DNA of 64,000 nt from Flavobacterium sp. (GCA_029946065.1 JAQSDU010000014.1:615260-679259); one strand, 5' to 3'. Positions 42,904 through 52,421 are shown, numbered from the stretch's first letter. Numbers and translations: made by a program. The notes: generated by a model not told the origin, from the sequence alone.

Positions 42904-44613
42904 ATGAAAAGCAAAGCCAACAAAATCACCTTCATCTTCATTTTCATTGCGGGTATTTTAGCGATTGTTTCGCTCAAACTCCTTGACGGCTTTTATTCTT
43001 ACGAAAATTTTCTGTTTCATTTGCTGCGAGACCTTATTTTTGTTAGTATTGCGGCTTTTGTACTGCGTTATTTTATCGTAAAGAATGACATCAGTAACAA
43101 CTCAAATCTCGATCGTGTAAAGAATACCAACGCAGAAATACAGGAAGCCAAGGAACGCTATGATATTGTAGCAAAAGCGACTAGTGACACGATTTGGGAC
43201 TGGAAGATTGTTGCCAACGAGTTCACGTGGAATAAAGGAATCATGGAAGTTTATGGCTATAGTCCAGAAGAAATTGGCAATAACTCCAAATGGTGGTTTG
43301 ACCGTATTCATCCAGAAGATACTATAAAAATGTCGGTCAAGCTGTATTCCTTTCTAGAACAGAAAACCCAGAAATGGCAAGATGAATACCGCTTTAAATG
43401 TAAAGACGGCAGTTATAAATATGTATTAGATAGGGGATTTTTGGTAATGGATGAAAACGGCGTGCCGACCAGAATGATTGGGGCGATGCAAGACATTACG
43501 AAAAGAAAAGAGGAAGAACAACGACTAAAACTACTCGAAACCGTAATTACCAATACAAAAGATGCGGTCTTGATTACAGATGCCGACAGTACGGAATTTT
43601 CAATCCCTAAGATTGTATTTGTTAATGAAGCGTTCACTATCATGTCTGGCTATACATACAGCGATGTTGTCGGGCATTCGCCGATGCTGTTTTATGGTGC
43701 GAAATCAAGCAATAACGAACTGGACAAACTCATCAGTTGCATCAAGGAAAAAGTAGAATGCGAAATCGAGATTGTAAGTTACAAGAAGAACAGAGAGGAA
43801 TATTGGGTGCGATTTTCGATGGTCCCGGTTTTTAATGCCGAGAATGAGCATACACATTGGATTTCGATCCAGCGGGATATTACCGAACGCAAGAAACAAG
43901 AAAAAGAAAGAGAGCAACTGATCAATGAACTTACACAGAATAATAAAGATTTACGCCAATTTTCTTATATCACCTCACACAACCTACGGGCGCCTTTATC
44001 CAATTTAATCGGGTTATTACAGTTGATTGATGAAATTCCAATTGACAATCAAGAATTGAAAGAAATTATAGATGGCTTTTCAAAATCGACTTACCTGCTC
44101 AACGAAACCATTTCCGATTTAGGAAAAGTGGTCATAATCAGAGATAATCCGTCCATCGAAAAACAAAATCTTCCGTTAAGAGATTCATTAGATAATGTGT
44201 TAAAACAAATCAATAATCTTATCACAAATAGCCATCCTAAGATCAATTTAGACATAAAAACTACAGATTTTGTTTATTCTAATAAGGCCTACTTTGAAAG
44301 CATATTGTTAAATTTGCTTACCAATGCCATTAAGTACAGGTCGATGGGTCGGGAACTTGAAATTTTTATTTCATTAAAAGAGGAAAACAACTTCATGACC
44401 ATGACTTTCAGCGATAACGGAATTGGGATTGACTTAGTGAAATTTAGCGAAAAAATATTCGGATTGTACCAGCGCTTCCACAATTATCCAGATAGCAAAG
44501 GCCTTGGTTTGTACTTGGTAAAATCACAGATTGAAAGTATGGGTGGAGAAATTGAGATTGATAGTGAAGTTAACAAAGGCACAACATTTACCATAAAATT
44601 TAAAAAAGAATAA
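42904..44613 (+). CDS. PAS-domain sensor histidine kinase
   Basis: A 569-residue membrane sensor. Two helices (about 9-27 and 37-58) are followed by two PAS domains (about 80-200, ERYDIVAKATSDTIWDW; and 210-330, LLETVITNTKDAVLITDA with PAC-type ends DITKRK and DITERK). A HisKA-like box has His359 in SYITSHNLRAPLSNLIGLLQ. The ATPase domain shows LLNLLTNAIKYRS, FSDNGIGIDL and GLGLYLVKSQIESMGG. Its stop shares one base with the start of the receiver gene, so the two are translated together. The signal is unknown. Confidence 0.93.
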   Translation: MKSKANKITFIFIFIAGILAIVSLKLLDGFYSYENFLFHLLRDLIFVSIAAFVLRYFIVKNDISNNSNLDRVKNTNAEIQEAKERYDIVAKATSDTIWDWKIVANEFTWNKGIMEVYGYSPEEIGNNSKWWFDRIHPEDTIKMSVKLYSFLEQKTQKWQDEYRFKCKDGSYKYVLDRGFLVMDENGVPTRMIGAMQDITKRKEEEQRLKLLETVITNTKDAVLITDADSTEFSIPKIVFVNEAFTIMSGYTYSDVVGHSPMLFYGAKSSNNELDKLISCIKEKVECEIEIVSYKKNREEYWVRFSMVPVFNAENEHTHWISIQRDITERKKQEKEREQLINELTQNNKDLRQFSYITSHNLRAPLSNLIGLLQLIDEIPIDNQELKEIIDGFSKSTYLLNETISDLGKVVIIRDNPSIEKQNLPLRDSLDNVLKQINNLITNSHPKINLDIKTTDFVYSNKAYFESILLNLLTNAIKYRSMGRELEIFISLKEENNFMTMTFSDNGIGIDLVKFSEKIFGLYQRFHNYPDSKGLGLYLVKSQIESMGGEIEIDSEVNKGTTFTIKFKKE

Positions 44614-45023
44614 TGCTCCAGAAAATTATTTGTATCGACGACGATCCCATTGCATTATTACTGTCGAAACTCGTTATATCAAAATCGAATTTTGCTTCAA
44701 AGATCATCACGTTAGCTAATGGCCTCGAAGCAATCAACTACTTAGAAAAAGAGGAAACAATTGCAGCAGATAAAGTCTCAGGGCATCCGTTGCTTATTTT
44801 ACTTGACCTCAACATGCCCGTGATGGATGGTTGGGAGTTTTTGGAGCAATTTAGCCAACGATTATACCAACAATACCCCGATGTGAAAATTATCCTTTTG
44901 TCTTCGTCTATTGACCCTAACGACATTCGTAAATCGAAGGAATTTGAAATGGTATTGGATTTTTTCCCAAAACCGCTCACAAGGGAAATGATGGACATTA
45001 TTCTACAACGAATAAGCGCATAA
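44613..45023 (+). CDS. CheY-like response regulator receiver protein
   Basis: A single 136-residue receiver domain: acidic pocket ICIDDDPIALLLSK, phospho-acceptor Asp65 in LLILLDLNMPVMDGWEFL, and the switch region LLSSSID with Lys in FFPKPLTREM. There is no output domain, so it probably acts by protein contact or phosphotransfer. The ATG overlaps the stop of the kinase gene (TAATG), which marks them as a pair. Confidence 0.93.
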   Translation: MLQKIICIDDDPIALLLSKLVISKSNFASKIITLANGLEAINYLEKEETIAADKVSGHPLLILLDLNMPVMDGWEFLEQFSQRLYQQYPDVKIILLSSSIDPNDIRKSKEFEMVLDFFPKPLTREMMDIILQRISA

Positions 45024-45055
45024 AAAAAGGCTCCCGAACGGAAGCCTTTTTTGTT
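45024..45055. terminator. Bidirectional terminator between the receiver gene and rpsT
   Basis: AAAAAAGGCT pairs with AGCCTTTTTT, with CCG/CGG inside, between two convergent genes. A tracts on one side and T tracts on the other suit both directions. Confidence 0.88.
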
Positions 45056-45072
45056 TTGTAATTGTAATTAGA

Positions 45073-45324
45073 TTACAATTTAGCCACGTGCTTGGTCAAC
45101 TTAGATTTCAAGTTACCTGCTTTATTATCGTGGATGATATTTTTCTTAGCCAATTTGTCAATCATAGAGATTACAGCAGACAATTTAGAGGAAGCATCAC
45201 TTTTCTCTGTAGCCAAACGCAAAGCTTTGATAGCGTTACGCGTAGTTTTATGTTGGTATCTGTTTAATACTCTTCTTTTTTCGTTGCTTCTGATTCTTTT
45301 TAGAGCTGACTTATGATTTGCCAT
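45073..45324 (-). CDS. rpsT: Small ribosomal subunit protein bS20
   Basis: An 83-residue basic, helical protein starting MANHKSALKRIRSNEKRRVL, then NRYQHKTTRNAIKALR and MIDKLAKKNIIHDNKAGNLK. These are diagnostic for S20, which binds 16S rRNA early in 30S assembly. Length is normal. It is followed on the same strand by no other gene and ends at the shared terminator. Confidence 0.98.
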   Translation of the reverse strand: MANHKSALKRIRSNEKRRVLNRYQHKTTRNAIKALRLATEKSDASSKLSAVISMIDKLAKKNIIHDNKAGNLKSKLTKHVAKL

Positions 45325-45353
45325 TTTCTTAATTTGTTTTTATAAATAAATTG

Positions 45354-45425
45354 TAGTCCGTAGGGGAATCGAACCCCTGTTACCAGGATGAAAACCTGGC
45401 GTCCTAACCCCTAGACGAACGGACC
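45354..45425 (-). tRNA. tRNA-Glu (anticodon TTC)
   Basis: A complete cloverleaf on the minus strand: acceptor arms GGTCCGT/ACGGACT (first pair G-U), anticodon stem CCAGG/CCTGG around TTTTCAT (anticodon TTC), and T arm AGGGG-TTCGATT-CCCCT. The 3' CCA is not encoded. A second tRNA-Glu lies 44 bases away. Confidence 0.95.
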
Positions 45426-45469
45426 ATTATTCTCCTAGTGTTAAAATTTTCAATCTGTAATTGAACTTG

Positions 45470-45541
45470 TAGCCCGTGGGGGAATCGAACCCCCCTTACC
45501 AGGATGAAAACCTGGCGTCCTAACCGATAGACGAACGGGCC
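45470..45541 (-). tRNA. tRNA-Glu (anticodon TTC), second copy
   Basis: Cloverleaf with acceptor arms GGCCCGT/ACGGGCT, the same CCAGG/CCTGG anticodon stem and TTC anticodon, and T arm GGGGG-TTCGATT-CCCCC. It differs from the neighbouring copy in the acceptor, D and T stems, with pairing kept, so it is a diverged functional copy rather than a recent duplicate. CCA is not encoded. Confidence 0.95.
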
Positions 45542-45619
45542 TACTGCTGTAATGCGGATGCAAAAATACAACTATTTTTTATTCGTACAATAGCCGACTA
45601 AAAGTTTTTTGATTTTTTT

Positions 45620-47098
45620 TTAGTAAGCTTTTGCAAACAGCACTCTTCCAGCGGATTTCGCCCCTGTTAAAACGCAAATTCCTTCTTCACCTACCCTATC
45701 TAGAGGGATACATCGAATGGTGGCTTTGGTCAAATCCTTTATTTTCTCTTCGGTTTCGGCTGTTCCATCCCAATGTGCCGAGATAAAACCACCTTTATTT
45801 TCGAGAATTTCCTTGAACTCGTCGAAATTTTGCACGGCTGTGATGTGTGTATTTCTATAATTTAATGCCTTGTTGAATAAATCTGATTGGATCTGTTCCA
45901 ATAAATCGCTTATATAATCGACAATGTTATCCTTCAAAACAACTTCTTTCGTCAAAGTATCTCTTCTGGCGACTTCAAAAGTGCCGTTCTCTAGATCTTT
46001 TGGACCAATAGCAATTCTAACCGGTACGCCTTTTAATTCCCATTCAGCGAATTTGAATCCCGGTTTCTGAGTAGTTCTATCATCAAATTTTACGGTCAGT
46101 TTCAGTTTCTTGAATTGTACTACTAAAGTATGAACTACTTCAGAAATGGCGGCAAATTCTTCGTCTGTTTTGTATATCGGCACAATTACGATTTGTATAG
46201 GTGCCAAATTTGGCGGCAATACCAATCCGTTATCATCGGAATGCGTCATGACCAAAGCCCCCATCAAACGGGTAGAAACACCCCATGAAGTACCCCAAAC
46301 ATGTTCTTGCTTGCCTTCTTGATTGGCGAATTTTACATCAAATGCTTTTGCGAAATTCTGTCCCAAAAAATGAGAAGTTCCTGCTTGTAAAGCTTTTCCA
46401 TCCTGCATCAAAGCTTCGATACAATAGGTTTCTTCCGCACCAGCGAATCTTTCCGTTTCCGTTTTTAAGCCCTTGATGACCGGAATTGCCATGAAATTCT
46501 CTGCAAAATCTGCATAAACATGCATCATTTTCTCAGATTCTTCGATGGCTTCAGTTCTGGTAGCGTGTGCCGTATGCCCTTCCTGCCAAAGGAATTCTGC
46601 AGTTCTTAGAAACAAACGTGTACGCATTTCCCATCGTACCACATTCGCCCATTGGTTGATTAGCAATGGTAAATCGCGGTAGGACTGCACCCAACCTTTA
46701 TATGTTGACCAAATGATTGCTTCACTCGTCGGACGAACGATAAGTTCTTCTTCGAGTTTTGCATTTGGATCTACCATCAATTTACCCGGTCTGTCCGGAT
46801 CGTTTTTCAATCGATAATGCGTAACGATAGCGCATTCTTTTGCAAAGCCTTCTGCATTCTTTTCTTCGGCCTCGAACATGCTCTTGGGAACGAATAGCGG
46901 AAAATAGGCATTACTATGTCCAGTTTCTTTGAACATTCTGTCGAGTTCTGCCTGCATTTTTTCCCAGATGGCATAGCCGTAAGGTTTGATGACCATACAG
47001 CCGCGAACGCCCGAGTTTTCTGCCAAATCTGCTTTGACAACGAGTTCATTATACCATTTGGAATAATCTTCTGATCTTGTGGTAAGGTTCTTGCTCAT
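45620..47098 (-). CDS. proS: Prolyl-tRNA synthetase
   Basis: Charges tRNA-Pro; 492 residues, the shorter archaeal/eukaryote-like (ProS type 3) form without the bacterial editing insertion. Class II motifs are visible: motif 2 as [20 protein letters not shown] and motif 3 within [20 protein letters not shown]. The anticodon-binding domain follows ([18 protein letters not shown]), and the C-terminal extension ends [12 protein letters not shown]. It is divergent from the Gly/Tyr-rich lipoprotein gene, with abutting promoter boxes between them. Confidence 0.96.
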   Translation of the reverse strand: MSKNLTTRSEDYSKWYNELVVKADLAENSGVRGCMVIKPYGYAIWEKMQAELDRMFKETGHSNAYFPLFVPKSMFEAEEKNAEGFAKECAIVTHYRLKNDPDRPGKLMVDPNAKLEEELIVRPTSEAIIWSTYKGWVQSYRDLPLLINQWANVVRWEMRTRLFLRTAEFLWQEGHTAHATRTEAIEESEKMMHVYADFAENFMAIPVIKGLKTETERFAGAEETYCIEALMQDGKALQAGTSHFLGQNFAKAFDVKFANQEGKQEHVWGTSWGVSTRLMGALVMTHSDDNGLVLPPNLAPIQIVIVPIYKTDEEFAAISEVVHTLVVQFKKLKLTVKFDDRTTQKPGFKFAEWELKGVPVRIAIGPKDLENGTFEVARRDTLTKEVVLKDNIVDYISDLLEQIQSDLFNKALNYRNTHITAVQNFDEFKEILENKGGFISAHWDGTAETEEKIKDLTKATIRCIPLDRVGEEGICVLTGAKSAGRVLFAKAY

Positions 47099-47151
47099 AA
47101 TGACGCTTTTGGCACAAATTTTGTTTTATTTTTTTTAACTAAATAGTTCGG

Positions 47152-47159
47152 CAAAACTA
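47152..47159 (-). promoter_or_regulatory. Probable -7 box (TAGTTTTG) for proS
   Basis: Exact TAnnTTTG match on the minus strand, 53 bases upstream of proS. A TTG on the minus strand (47177-47179) gives a 17-base spacer. It is 2 bases from the plus-strand box at 47162-47169. Confidence 0.6.
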
Positions 47160-47161
47160 AC

Positions 47162-47169
47162 TATTTTTG
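47162..47169 (+). promoter_or_regulatory. Probable -7 box (TATTTTTG) for the Gly/Tyr-rich lipoprotein
   Basis: Exact TAnnTTTG match, 29 bases upstream of the ATG at 47199. Confidence 0.55.
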
Positions 47170-47198
47170 TATTGTCCAACAATAAAAATGCTATAGAT

Positions 47199-48164
47199 AT
47201 GAAAACTTATTATTTTTCTTCGAAATCATTTCCCTTTTATTCATTGATGGGAATGATAGCGCTACTTTTGGTCTCGTGTGGCTCTTACCAAAATACTACT
47301 TATGACAATGACGGTGTTTATGGAAGCAGTAACAATTCAAAAGAAACGGATAAAACAACAGCTTCAGACAACCACTACAAAAACTATTTTGATTCTTTAC
47401 AAGAAGACAGTGCAGTTTTGACCGATGTTGACAATTACAGCACGACTGCTGTTGACAGTACTCAAACAGACAACCGATCTTATGCTAATGATAATGGCGG
47501 CTGGGGTAGCAATTCCAATACAACCGTGATTGTATATGACAACAACAATTGGGGTGGTTTTTATAACCCTTGGTATGGTCCGTCATGGGGCTTTGGCTAT
47601 TATGGCGGTTGGGGATGGAATCTCGGTTGGGGCTATAGCCCGTGGTACGGCGGTTATTATGGCAACTGGGGATGGGGTGGTTATTACCCATATTATAATG
47701 GCTACTATGGTTACAACGGTGGTTACTATCATAATTATTACGGCTATAATGGCGGCAGAGGCAGAAATACGTATGCATACAACGGCGGCAGAGGACGTAC
47801 TTCCTACAGCAATACAAACGGTTTAGGCCGTAGCGGAAGAAGCTCTTATACAACTGCAGGAAGAAGATCAACCTCTACATCTTATTCTACAAGAGGCAAT
47901 TACAACATCCGTAATACCGGCACCAGAAATACTACTTTTACAGGCAACAGAAGCCAAACCAGAAACAATTCCTACACACCGACAAGAAATAACAATAATT
48001 ACAACAACTCAAATAATACACCAACAAGAAGCTATACGCCTTCTACAAGGTCATCTTCTCCATCCTATTCTCCAAGTTCATCAGGAGGTGGTCGTTCCGG
48101 AGGAAGTTCGGGCGGTGGTGGCGGTGGCGGTCGCTCTGGTGGTGGTGGCGGAAGACGTGGCTAA
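47199..48164 (+). CDS. Gly/Tyr/Trp-rich low-complexity lipoprotein
   Basis: I do not recognise a named family. Starting at the ATG at 47199 gives 321 residues, with a lipoprotein signal (MGMIALLLVSC, lipobox LVSC). Then comes an acidic/Ser/Thr-rich linker (to about 105), a Trp/Gly/Tyr-rich block (about 110-200, for example YYGGWGWNLGWGYSPWYGG), an Arg/Asn/Thr-rich block and a Gly/Arg/Ser tail ending SGGGGGRRG. The composition is like sticky, amyloid-prone or RNA-binding-like surfaces. It is anchored in a membrane, and its gene is followed by a terminator. The frame is open 9 codons further upstream (47172), but those residues precede no signal. Confidence 0.8.
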   Translation: MKTYYFSSKSFPFYSLMGMIALLLVSCGSYQNTTYDNDGVYGSSNNSKETDKTTASDNHYKNYFDSLQEDSAVLTDVDNYSTTAVDSTQTDNRSYANDNGGWGSNSNTTVIVYDNNNWGGFYNPWYGPSWGFGYYGGWGWNLGWGYSPWYGGYYGNWGWGGYYPYYNGYYGYNGGYYHNYYGYNGGRGRNTYAYNGGRGRTSYSNTNGLGRSGRSSYTTAGRRSTSTSYSTRGNYNIRNTGTRNTTFTGNRSQTRNNSYTPTRNNNNYNNSNNTPTRSYTPSTRSSSPSYSPSSSGGGRSGGSSGGGGGGGRSGGGGGRRG

Positions 48165-48186
48165 ACTAATAATACAACAATAATAT

Positions 48187-48227
48187 ACCTGTGTTTTGAC
48201 TTTTGTCTGGAACATAGGTATTTTTTT
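48187..48227 (+). terminator. Intrinsic terminator of the Gly/Tyr-rich lipoprotein gene
   Basis: ACCTGTGTT (48187-48195) pairs with AACATAGGT (48211-48219) with one G-U, followed by ATTTTTTT. Confidence 0.8.
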
Positions 48228-48247
48228 GAACCAAAAATCATTACATC

Positions 48248-49744
48248 ATGAATAAATACCTATCAATTTTTGCGATATGTCTTTGTATGAATGCCGTGCA
48301 GGGGCAAGAAATTTCCGATGCGATGCAATATGCGCAGGACAATTTGAACGGAACTGCAAGATTTCGCGCTTTAGGCGGGGCTTTTGGAGCTCTGGGTGGC
48401 GATTTTTCTTCACTTAACGTAAATCCGGCAGGATCTGCTTTTTTTCTAAATAATACAGCAGCACTTACGCTTACCAGTCAAAATATCAAAAATAAATCTA
48501 ATTATTTCGGTACGGGAACGGCTGCTAATGACAATACAATCGATTTGAACCAAGCGGGTGCTGCTTGGATTTTTGAGGATTTTGACCAAGCATCCAACTG
48601 GAAAAAAATCACGCTTGCTATGAATTATGAAAACACAACAAGCTTTAACAATACGATCTATTCAAATGGGAACAACCCTACCAATTCTGTTGCTAATTAT
48701 TTTACGAGCTATGCCAATGGTTATACATCTAATGCGCTATATGGTAATTTTTTAGATTTAAATTACGCACAGCAACAAGGTGCATTGGGATTGGCAGCCA
48801 ATATCATCTCGCCTGCTGGCACGGGTAATGTGACCGAATATGAAAGTATGCTGACCGGCAATGGAAATTTCTATCAAAAAAACCTAATTTCCAGTTCTGG
48901 ATATAATGGCAAACTATCTTTTAACGCTGCTACCTCCTATAGAGACAAGCTATTTTTAGGTATTAACCTGAATTCTCACTTTGCCGATTTTACAAAATAC
49001 TCCCGTTTTTATGAAGATTATGCTGATTCAAGTGGTCACAATACAGCAAGTGGTGTGCAAAGTCTTGTTTTTAAAAATGAATTGCAAACTTACGGCACAG
49101 GCTTTTCATTTCAGGCAGGAGCAATTGTAAAAGTAGTCAAAGGATTGCGTGTAGGATTGTCCTATGAATCGCCAACTTGGTACCGTTTGAACGACAAATT
49201 GCGCCAGACACTTACTGTTGATTGCCCAGATTGCGCTGCTAATGACCCTGCATTTTATGCCACCCAAGTTTCTGAAAATGAATATCCGACTTATAAACTT
49301 AAAACACCAGGCAGATATACCGGAAGCATCGCTTATATTTTTGGAAAATCGGGATTGCTAAGTTTTGATTATACGGTTAAGGATTATACGAATACCAAAT
49401 TCAAACCACAAACTGATTATAATGACCTGAATACACTTATTGGCAATACTTTTGACAAAACAAGCGAATTCAGGATTGGCGGCGAATACCGTATCAAACA
49501 ATGGAGCCTTCGTGGCGGGTACCGTTTTGAACAGAGTCCCTACAAAGACAATACAACCATTGGACATCTCAATAGTTATTCTGGTGGTTTAGGATATAAT
49601 TTTGGAAACACCAAAGTTGACTTGGCTTATACTTTGGCAAAAAGAAATTTTAACCAAGCATTTTTTGCACAAGGGCTTACGGATGCTGCAGCCATTAGAT
49701 CTCGAAGTGATAATGTTTCAGTGACGGTTGTTTTGGAATTGTAA
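48248..49744 (+). CDS. OmpP1/FadL/TodX-family outer membrane transport protein
   Basis: A 498-residue outer membrane beta-barrel with signal peptide about 1-20 (MNAVQGQ). The N-terminal ALGGAFGALGGDFSSLNVNPAG segment is the hallmark of the FadL-like plug and hatch region (usually NPAG/A). Alternating strands follow and the protein ends with VTVVLEL, as barrels often do. FadL-like porins take up hydrophobic compounds; the substrate here is unknown. Its position between proS and rimO is a gene order I associate with flavobacteria. Confidence 0.87.
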   Translation: MNKYLSIFAICLCMNAVQGQEISDAMQYAQDNLNGTARFRALGGAFGALGGDFSSLNVNPAGSAFFLNNTAALTLTSQNIKNKSNYFGTGTAANDNTIDLNQAGAAWIFEDFDQASNWKKITLAMNYENTTSFNNTIYSNGNNPTNSVANYFTSYANGYTSNALYGNFLDLNYAQQQGALGLAANIISPAGTGNVTEYESMLTGNGNFYQKNLISSSGYNGKLSFNAATSYRDKLFLGINLNSHFADFTKYSRFYEDYADSSGHNTASGVQSLVFKNELQTYGTGFSFQAGAIVKVVKGLRVGLSYESPTWYRLNDKLRQTLTVDCPDCAANDPAFYATQVSENEYPTYKLKTPGRYTGSIAYIFGKSGLLSFDYTVKDYTNTKFKPQTDYNDLNTLIGNTFDKTSEFRIGGEYRIKQWSLRGGYRFEQSPYKDNTTIGHLNSYSGGLGYNFGNTKVDLAYTLAKRNFNQAFFAQGLTDAAAIRSRSDNVSVTVVLEL

Positions 49745-49765
49745 TTCTATATTTTCATATTAAAT

Positions 49766-49793
49766 AATCCGCTTCAAAAGGGCGGATTTTTTT
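49766..49793 (+). terminator. Intrinsic terminator of the OmpP1-like gene
   Basis: AATCCGC (49766-49772) pairs with GCGGATT (49782-49788), followed by TTTTT, about 20 bases after the stop. Confidence 0.88.
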
Positions 49794-49851
49794 GTTGGTT
49801 TTTCTTTAAAAAGTTTTCATTGCGGAAGTATCGCCGTTTCGATGAAATAAA

Positions 49852-49859
49852 TATATTTG
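49852..49859 (+). promoter_or_regulatory. Probable -7 box (TATATTTG) for the DUF3667 gene
   Basis: Exact TAnnTTTG match, 24 bases upstream of the ATG at 49884. No clear -33 TTG at normal distance. Confidence 0.55.
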
Positions 49860-49883
49860 CGTTAAACCAAATTTACCAGCCAA

Positions 49884-50657
49884 ATGAGTGAAAATTGTAA
49901 AAATTGCGACACCGAGATACTATTAAATTTCTGCGGCAATTGCGGACAGAAAAAAGTCAAACGCATCGACCGTATTTACCTGAAAGATGAGATACAATAT
50001 ACATTAATACACACCAATAAAGGCTTTTTCTATAGTATCAAGATGCTTTTAAAAAACCCAGGAAAGACGGCGCGGGAGTTTGTTGAAGGTAATCGTGTAA
50101 ACCATTATAAACCGTTGGCGCTGGTTTTCATTTTATCGGGTATAGTCGCTTTTCTTAACCATTCACTTATACATCCAGAAACCATTTATGCCGCGTATAA
50201 AAATATACAGGCAACAAAGTCTCCCTTCGATATGAATGCCTTTTATGACGTGATGATGAAATACTATTCATTCATCATGTTGTTAAACGTTCCGATAATG
50301 GCTTTGTTTACTTGGTTGTTTTTTAAGAAGTGGGGCTATAATTATTATGAGAATGTAATTATATGTGCCTATTATTTATCGTTATTGCTGGTTACTACGA
50401 CGCTTATCGTTCTTCCAACACAATATTTCCTTAGCGACCATCCGATGCTGTTTATGACAATCCCGTCAATTTTATCATTTGCGATTTCAACAGCAACTTT
50501 CTTTTGGTTTTTCATAGGGCTTTACAACAAGAAAAGCCCTGGCGATGTTATCCTTAGGTCACTGCTGATGATTGGCGTTGTAATGGTGTCGTTTATTATA
50601 ATTTGCATATTAGCAGGTATAATATTAGCGATAGTGTTTCATTGGAAACCTCATTAG
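49884..50657 (+). CDS. DUF3667 zinc-ribbon membrane protein
   Basis: A 257-residue protein. Cys5, Cys8, Cys17 and Cys20 (CKNCDTEILLNFCGNCG) form an N-terminal zinc ribbon. KMLLKNPGKTAREFVEGNRV leads into a membrane domain with about five hydrophobic segments (roughly 82-100, 125-148, 157-178, 186-212, 227-253). This is the DUF3667 pattern of Bacteroidota; its function is unknown. It has its own promoter box and stands alone. Confidence 0.85.
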   Translation: MSENCKNCDTEILLNFCGNCGQKKVKRIDRIYLKDEIQYTLIHTNKGFFYSIKMLLKNPGKTAREFVEGNRVNHYKPLALVFILSGIVAFLNHSLIHPETIYAAYKNIQATKSPFDMNAFYDVMMKYYSFIMLLNVPIMALFTWLFFKKWGYNYYENVIICAYYLSLLLVTTTLIVLPTQYFLSDHPMLFMTIPSILSFAISTATFFWFFIGLYNKKSPGDVILRSLLMIGVVMVSFIIICILAGIILAIVFHWKPH

Positions 50658-51014
50658 AAAATGATAATTAGTATAAATCCCGGTTTTTGAGCTGCCTTGT
50701 CGTCAAGCATTTTGTAAGAAAGGAGAATATAGATTAAGTGAATTAAAATCGATTTTTGTTCATAAAGGCGAACAAAATTATTATTTCTGTGCCATTATTT
50801 CTGTGTACATCTGTCAGATTTGTTTATTTGTATACCATCTCAAAAATTTGCAGGCACATTGGTTCATACCAGGATCTATTTTAGAATGCTTACTTTCTAT
50901 TTATGCAATGTTAGAAGTAGCAAAGTCCATAACACACATTTTCACAAATCCTTAGGATAACTCCAAATAAAGCGTAATTTTGCACCCGCTCCCGAACCAT
51001 CGGGACATAATACT
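50658..51014. other. Intergenic region upstream of rimO
   Basis: No gene found. TTTTGTTC (50754-50761) and GAACAAAA (50770-50777) form an 8-bp stem with an 8-base loop, and ATTATTTCTGTG is directly repeated around 50779-50804. The rimO promoter box is at the right end. Confidence 0.4.
50975..50982 (+). promoter_or_regulatory. Probable -7 box (TAATTTTG) for rimO
   Basis: Exact TAnnTTTG match, 32 bases upstream of the rimO ATG. Confidence 0.6.
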
Positions 51015-52331
51015 ATGAGGACTAAGTCTTTAAAAAAAAATAAGATCAATGTGATCACTTTGGGATGCTCTAAAAATGTGTACGACAGCGAAGTACTAAT
51101 GGGGCAATTGCGCGCCAGTGGTAAAGACGTACAACACGAAGCCCCAGAAAAAGAAGAAGGCAATATCATCGTTATCAATACTTGTGGATTTATCGACAAT
51201 GCCAAAGCAGAATCTGTTAATATGATTTTGGAGTATGCCGACAAAAAAGAACGCGGTCTTGTTGACAAAGTTTTTGTCACCGGATGCCTATCTGAACGCT
51301 ATCGCCCAGATTTAGAAAAAGAAATCCCAAACGTTGACCAGTATTTCGGTACGACAGAATTACCTTTATTATTGAAAGCTCTTGGTGCAGATTATAAGCA
51401 CGAATTGCTTGGTGAACGCCTTACAACAACCCCAAAAAATTACGCTTACCTAAAAATTGCCGAAGGCTGTGACCGTCCGTGTAGCTTTTGTGCAATTCCG
51501 CTAATGCGTGGCAAGCACGTTTCGCAAACCATTGAAAAACTGGTGAAAGAAGCCGAAGGCTTGGCAAAAAACGGCGTAAAAGAACTGATTCTAATTGCAC
51601 AAGATCTTACCTATTATGGTCTTGATATTTATAAAAAACGCAACCTCGGCGAATTACTTGAGGCTTTAGTGAAAGTTGAAGGTATTGAATGGATTCGTTT
51701 GCACTATGCTTTCCCGACAGGATTTCCAATGGATGTACTCGAAATCATGAAACGTGAGCCGAAAATTTGTAATTATATCGATATTCCGCTGCAGCATATT
51801 TCCGATTCGATTTTAAAATCGATGCGCCGTGGGACAACCCAAGCGAAGACGACAAAATTGTTAAAAGATTTCCGAGAAGCCGTTCCTGGAATGGCTATTC
51901 GTACGACGCTAATTGTTGGTTATCCCGGAGAAACACAAGAAGATTTTAACATTCTTAAAGATTTCGTACAAGAGATGAAATTCGACCGAATGGGTTGTTT
52001 TGCTTATTCTCATGAAGAAAATACGCATGCTTTTTTACTTGAAGATGACGTTCCAGATGAAGTGAAACAAGCACGCGCCAATGAAATCATGGAGCTGCAA
52101 TCGCAAATTTCATGGGATATGAACCAAGAAAAAGTTGGACAAACCTTCAAATGCATTATTGACCGCAAGGAAGGTGCGCATTTTGTAGGTAGAACAGAAT
52201 TTGATAGTCCAGATGTTGATAATGAAGTTTTAATCGATGCCACCAAACATTATGTGAAAACAGGCGAATTTGTGATGGTTAAGATTATTGAAGCGACAGA
52301 ATTTGATTTGTATGGGGAACCGGTGGTTTGA
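51015..52331 (+). CDS. rimO: Ribosomal protein uS12 methylthiotransferase
   Basis: Radical SAM enzyme of 438 residues that adds a methylthio group to an aspartate of ribosomal protein S12. The N-terminal MTTase domain has its cysteines in VITLGCSKNVYDSE, INTCGFIDNA and VTGCLSERY. The radical SAM cluster is CDRPCSFC (AEGCDRPCSFCAIPLMRGKH). The C-terminal TRAM domain follows DRKEGAHFVGRTEFDSPDVD. The GCSKN and R.TTLIVGYPGET patterns favour RimO over MiaB. Confidence 0.95.
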   Translation: MRTKSLKKNKINVITLGCSKNVYDSEVLMGQLRASGKDVQHEAPEKEEGNIIVINTCGFIDNAKAESVNMILEYADKKERGLVDKVFVTGCLSERYRPDLEKEIPNVDQYFGTTELPLLLKALGADYKHELLGERLTTTPKNYAYLKIAEGCDRPCSFCAIPLMRGKHVSQTIEKLVKEAEGLAKNGVKELILIAQDLTYYGLDIYKKRNLGELLEALVKVEGIEWIRLHYAFPTGFPMDVLEIMKREPKICNYIDIPLQHISDSILKSMRRGTTQAKTTKLLKDFREAVPGMAIRTTLIVGYPGETQEDFNILKDFVQEMKFDRMGCFAYSHEENTHAFLLEDDVPDEVKQARANEIMELQSQISWDMNQEKVGQTFKCIIDRKEGAHFVGRTEFDSPDVDNEVLIDATKHYVKTGEFVMVKIIEATEFDLYGEPVV

Positions 52332-52393
52332 TTGTAGATTGAGATTGAACCAGAATTAATTTAATTTTAGGAAAAATATCTCTTGTTAAGTAT

Positions 52394-52401
52394 TAAATTT
52401 G
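52394..52401 (+). promoter_or_regulatory. Possible -7 box (TAAATTTG)
   Basis: Exact TAnnTTTG match, 20 bases before the ATG at 52422. Confidence 0.5.
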
Positions 52402-52421
52402 GAACTTGATTATTCAATTCA

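Noticed and set aside
45354-45541. Recent tandem duplication of tRNA-Glu
   Set aside because: The two copies differ in the acceptor, D and T stems with pairing preserved, so they are diverged, functional genes.
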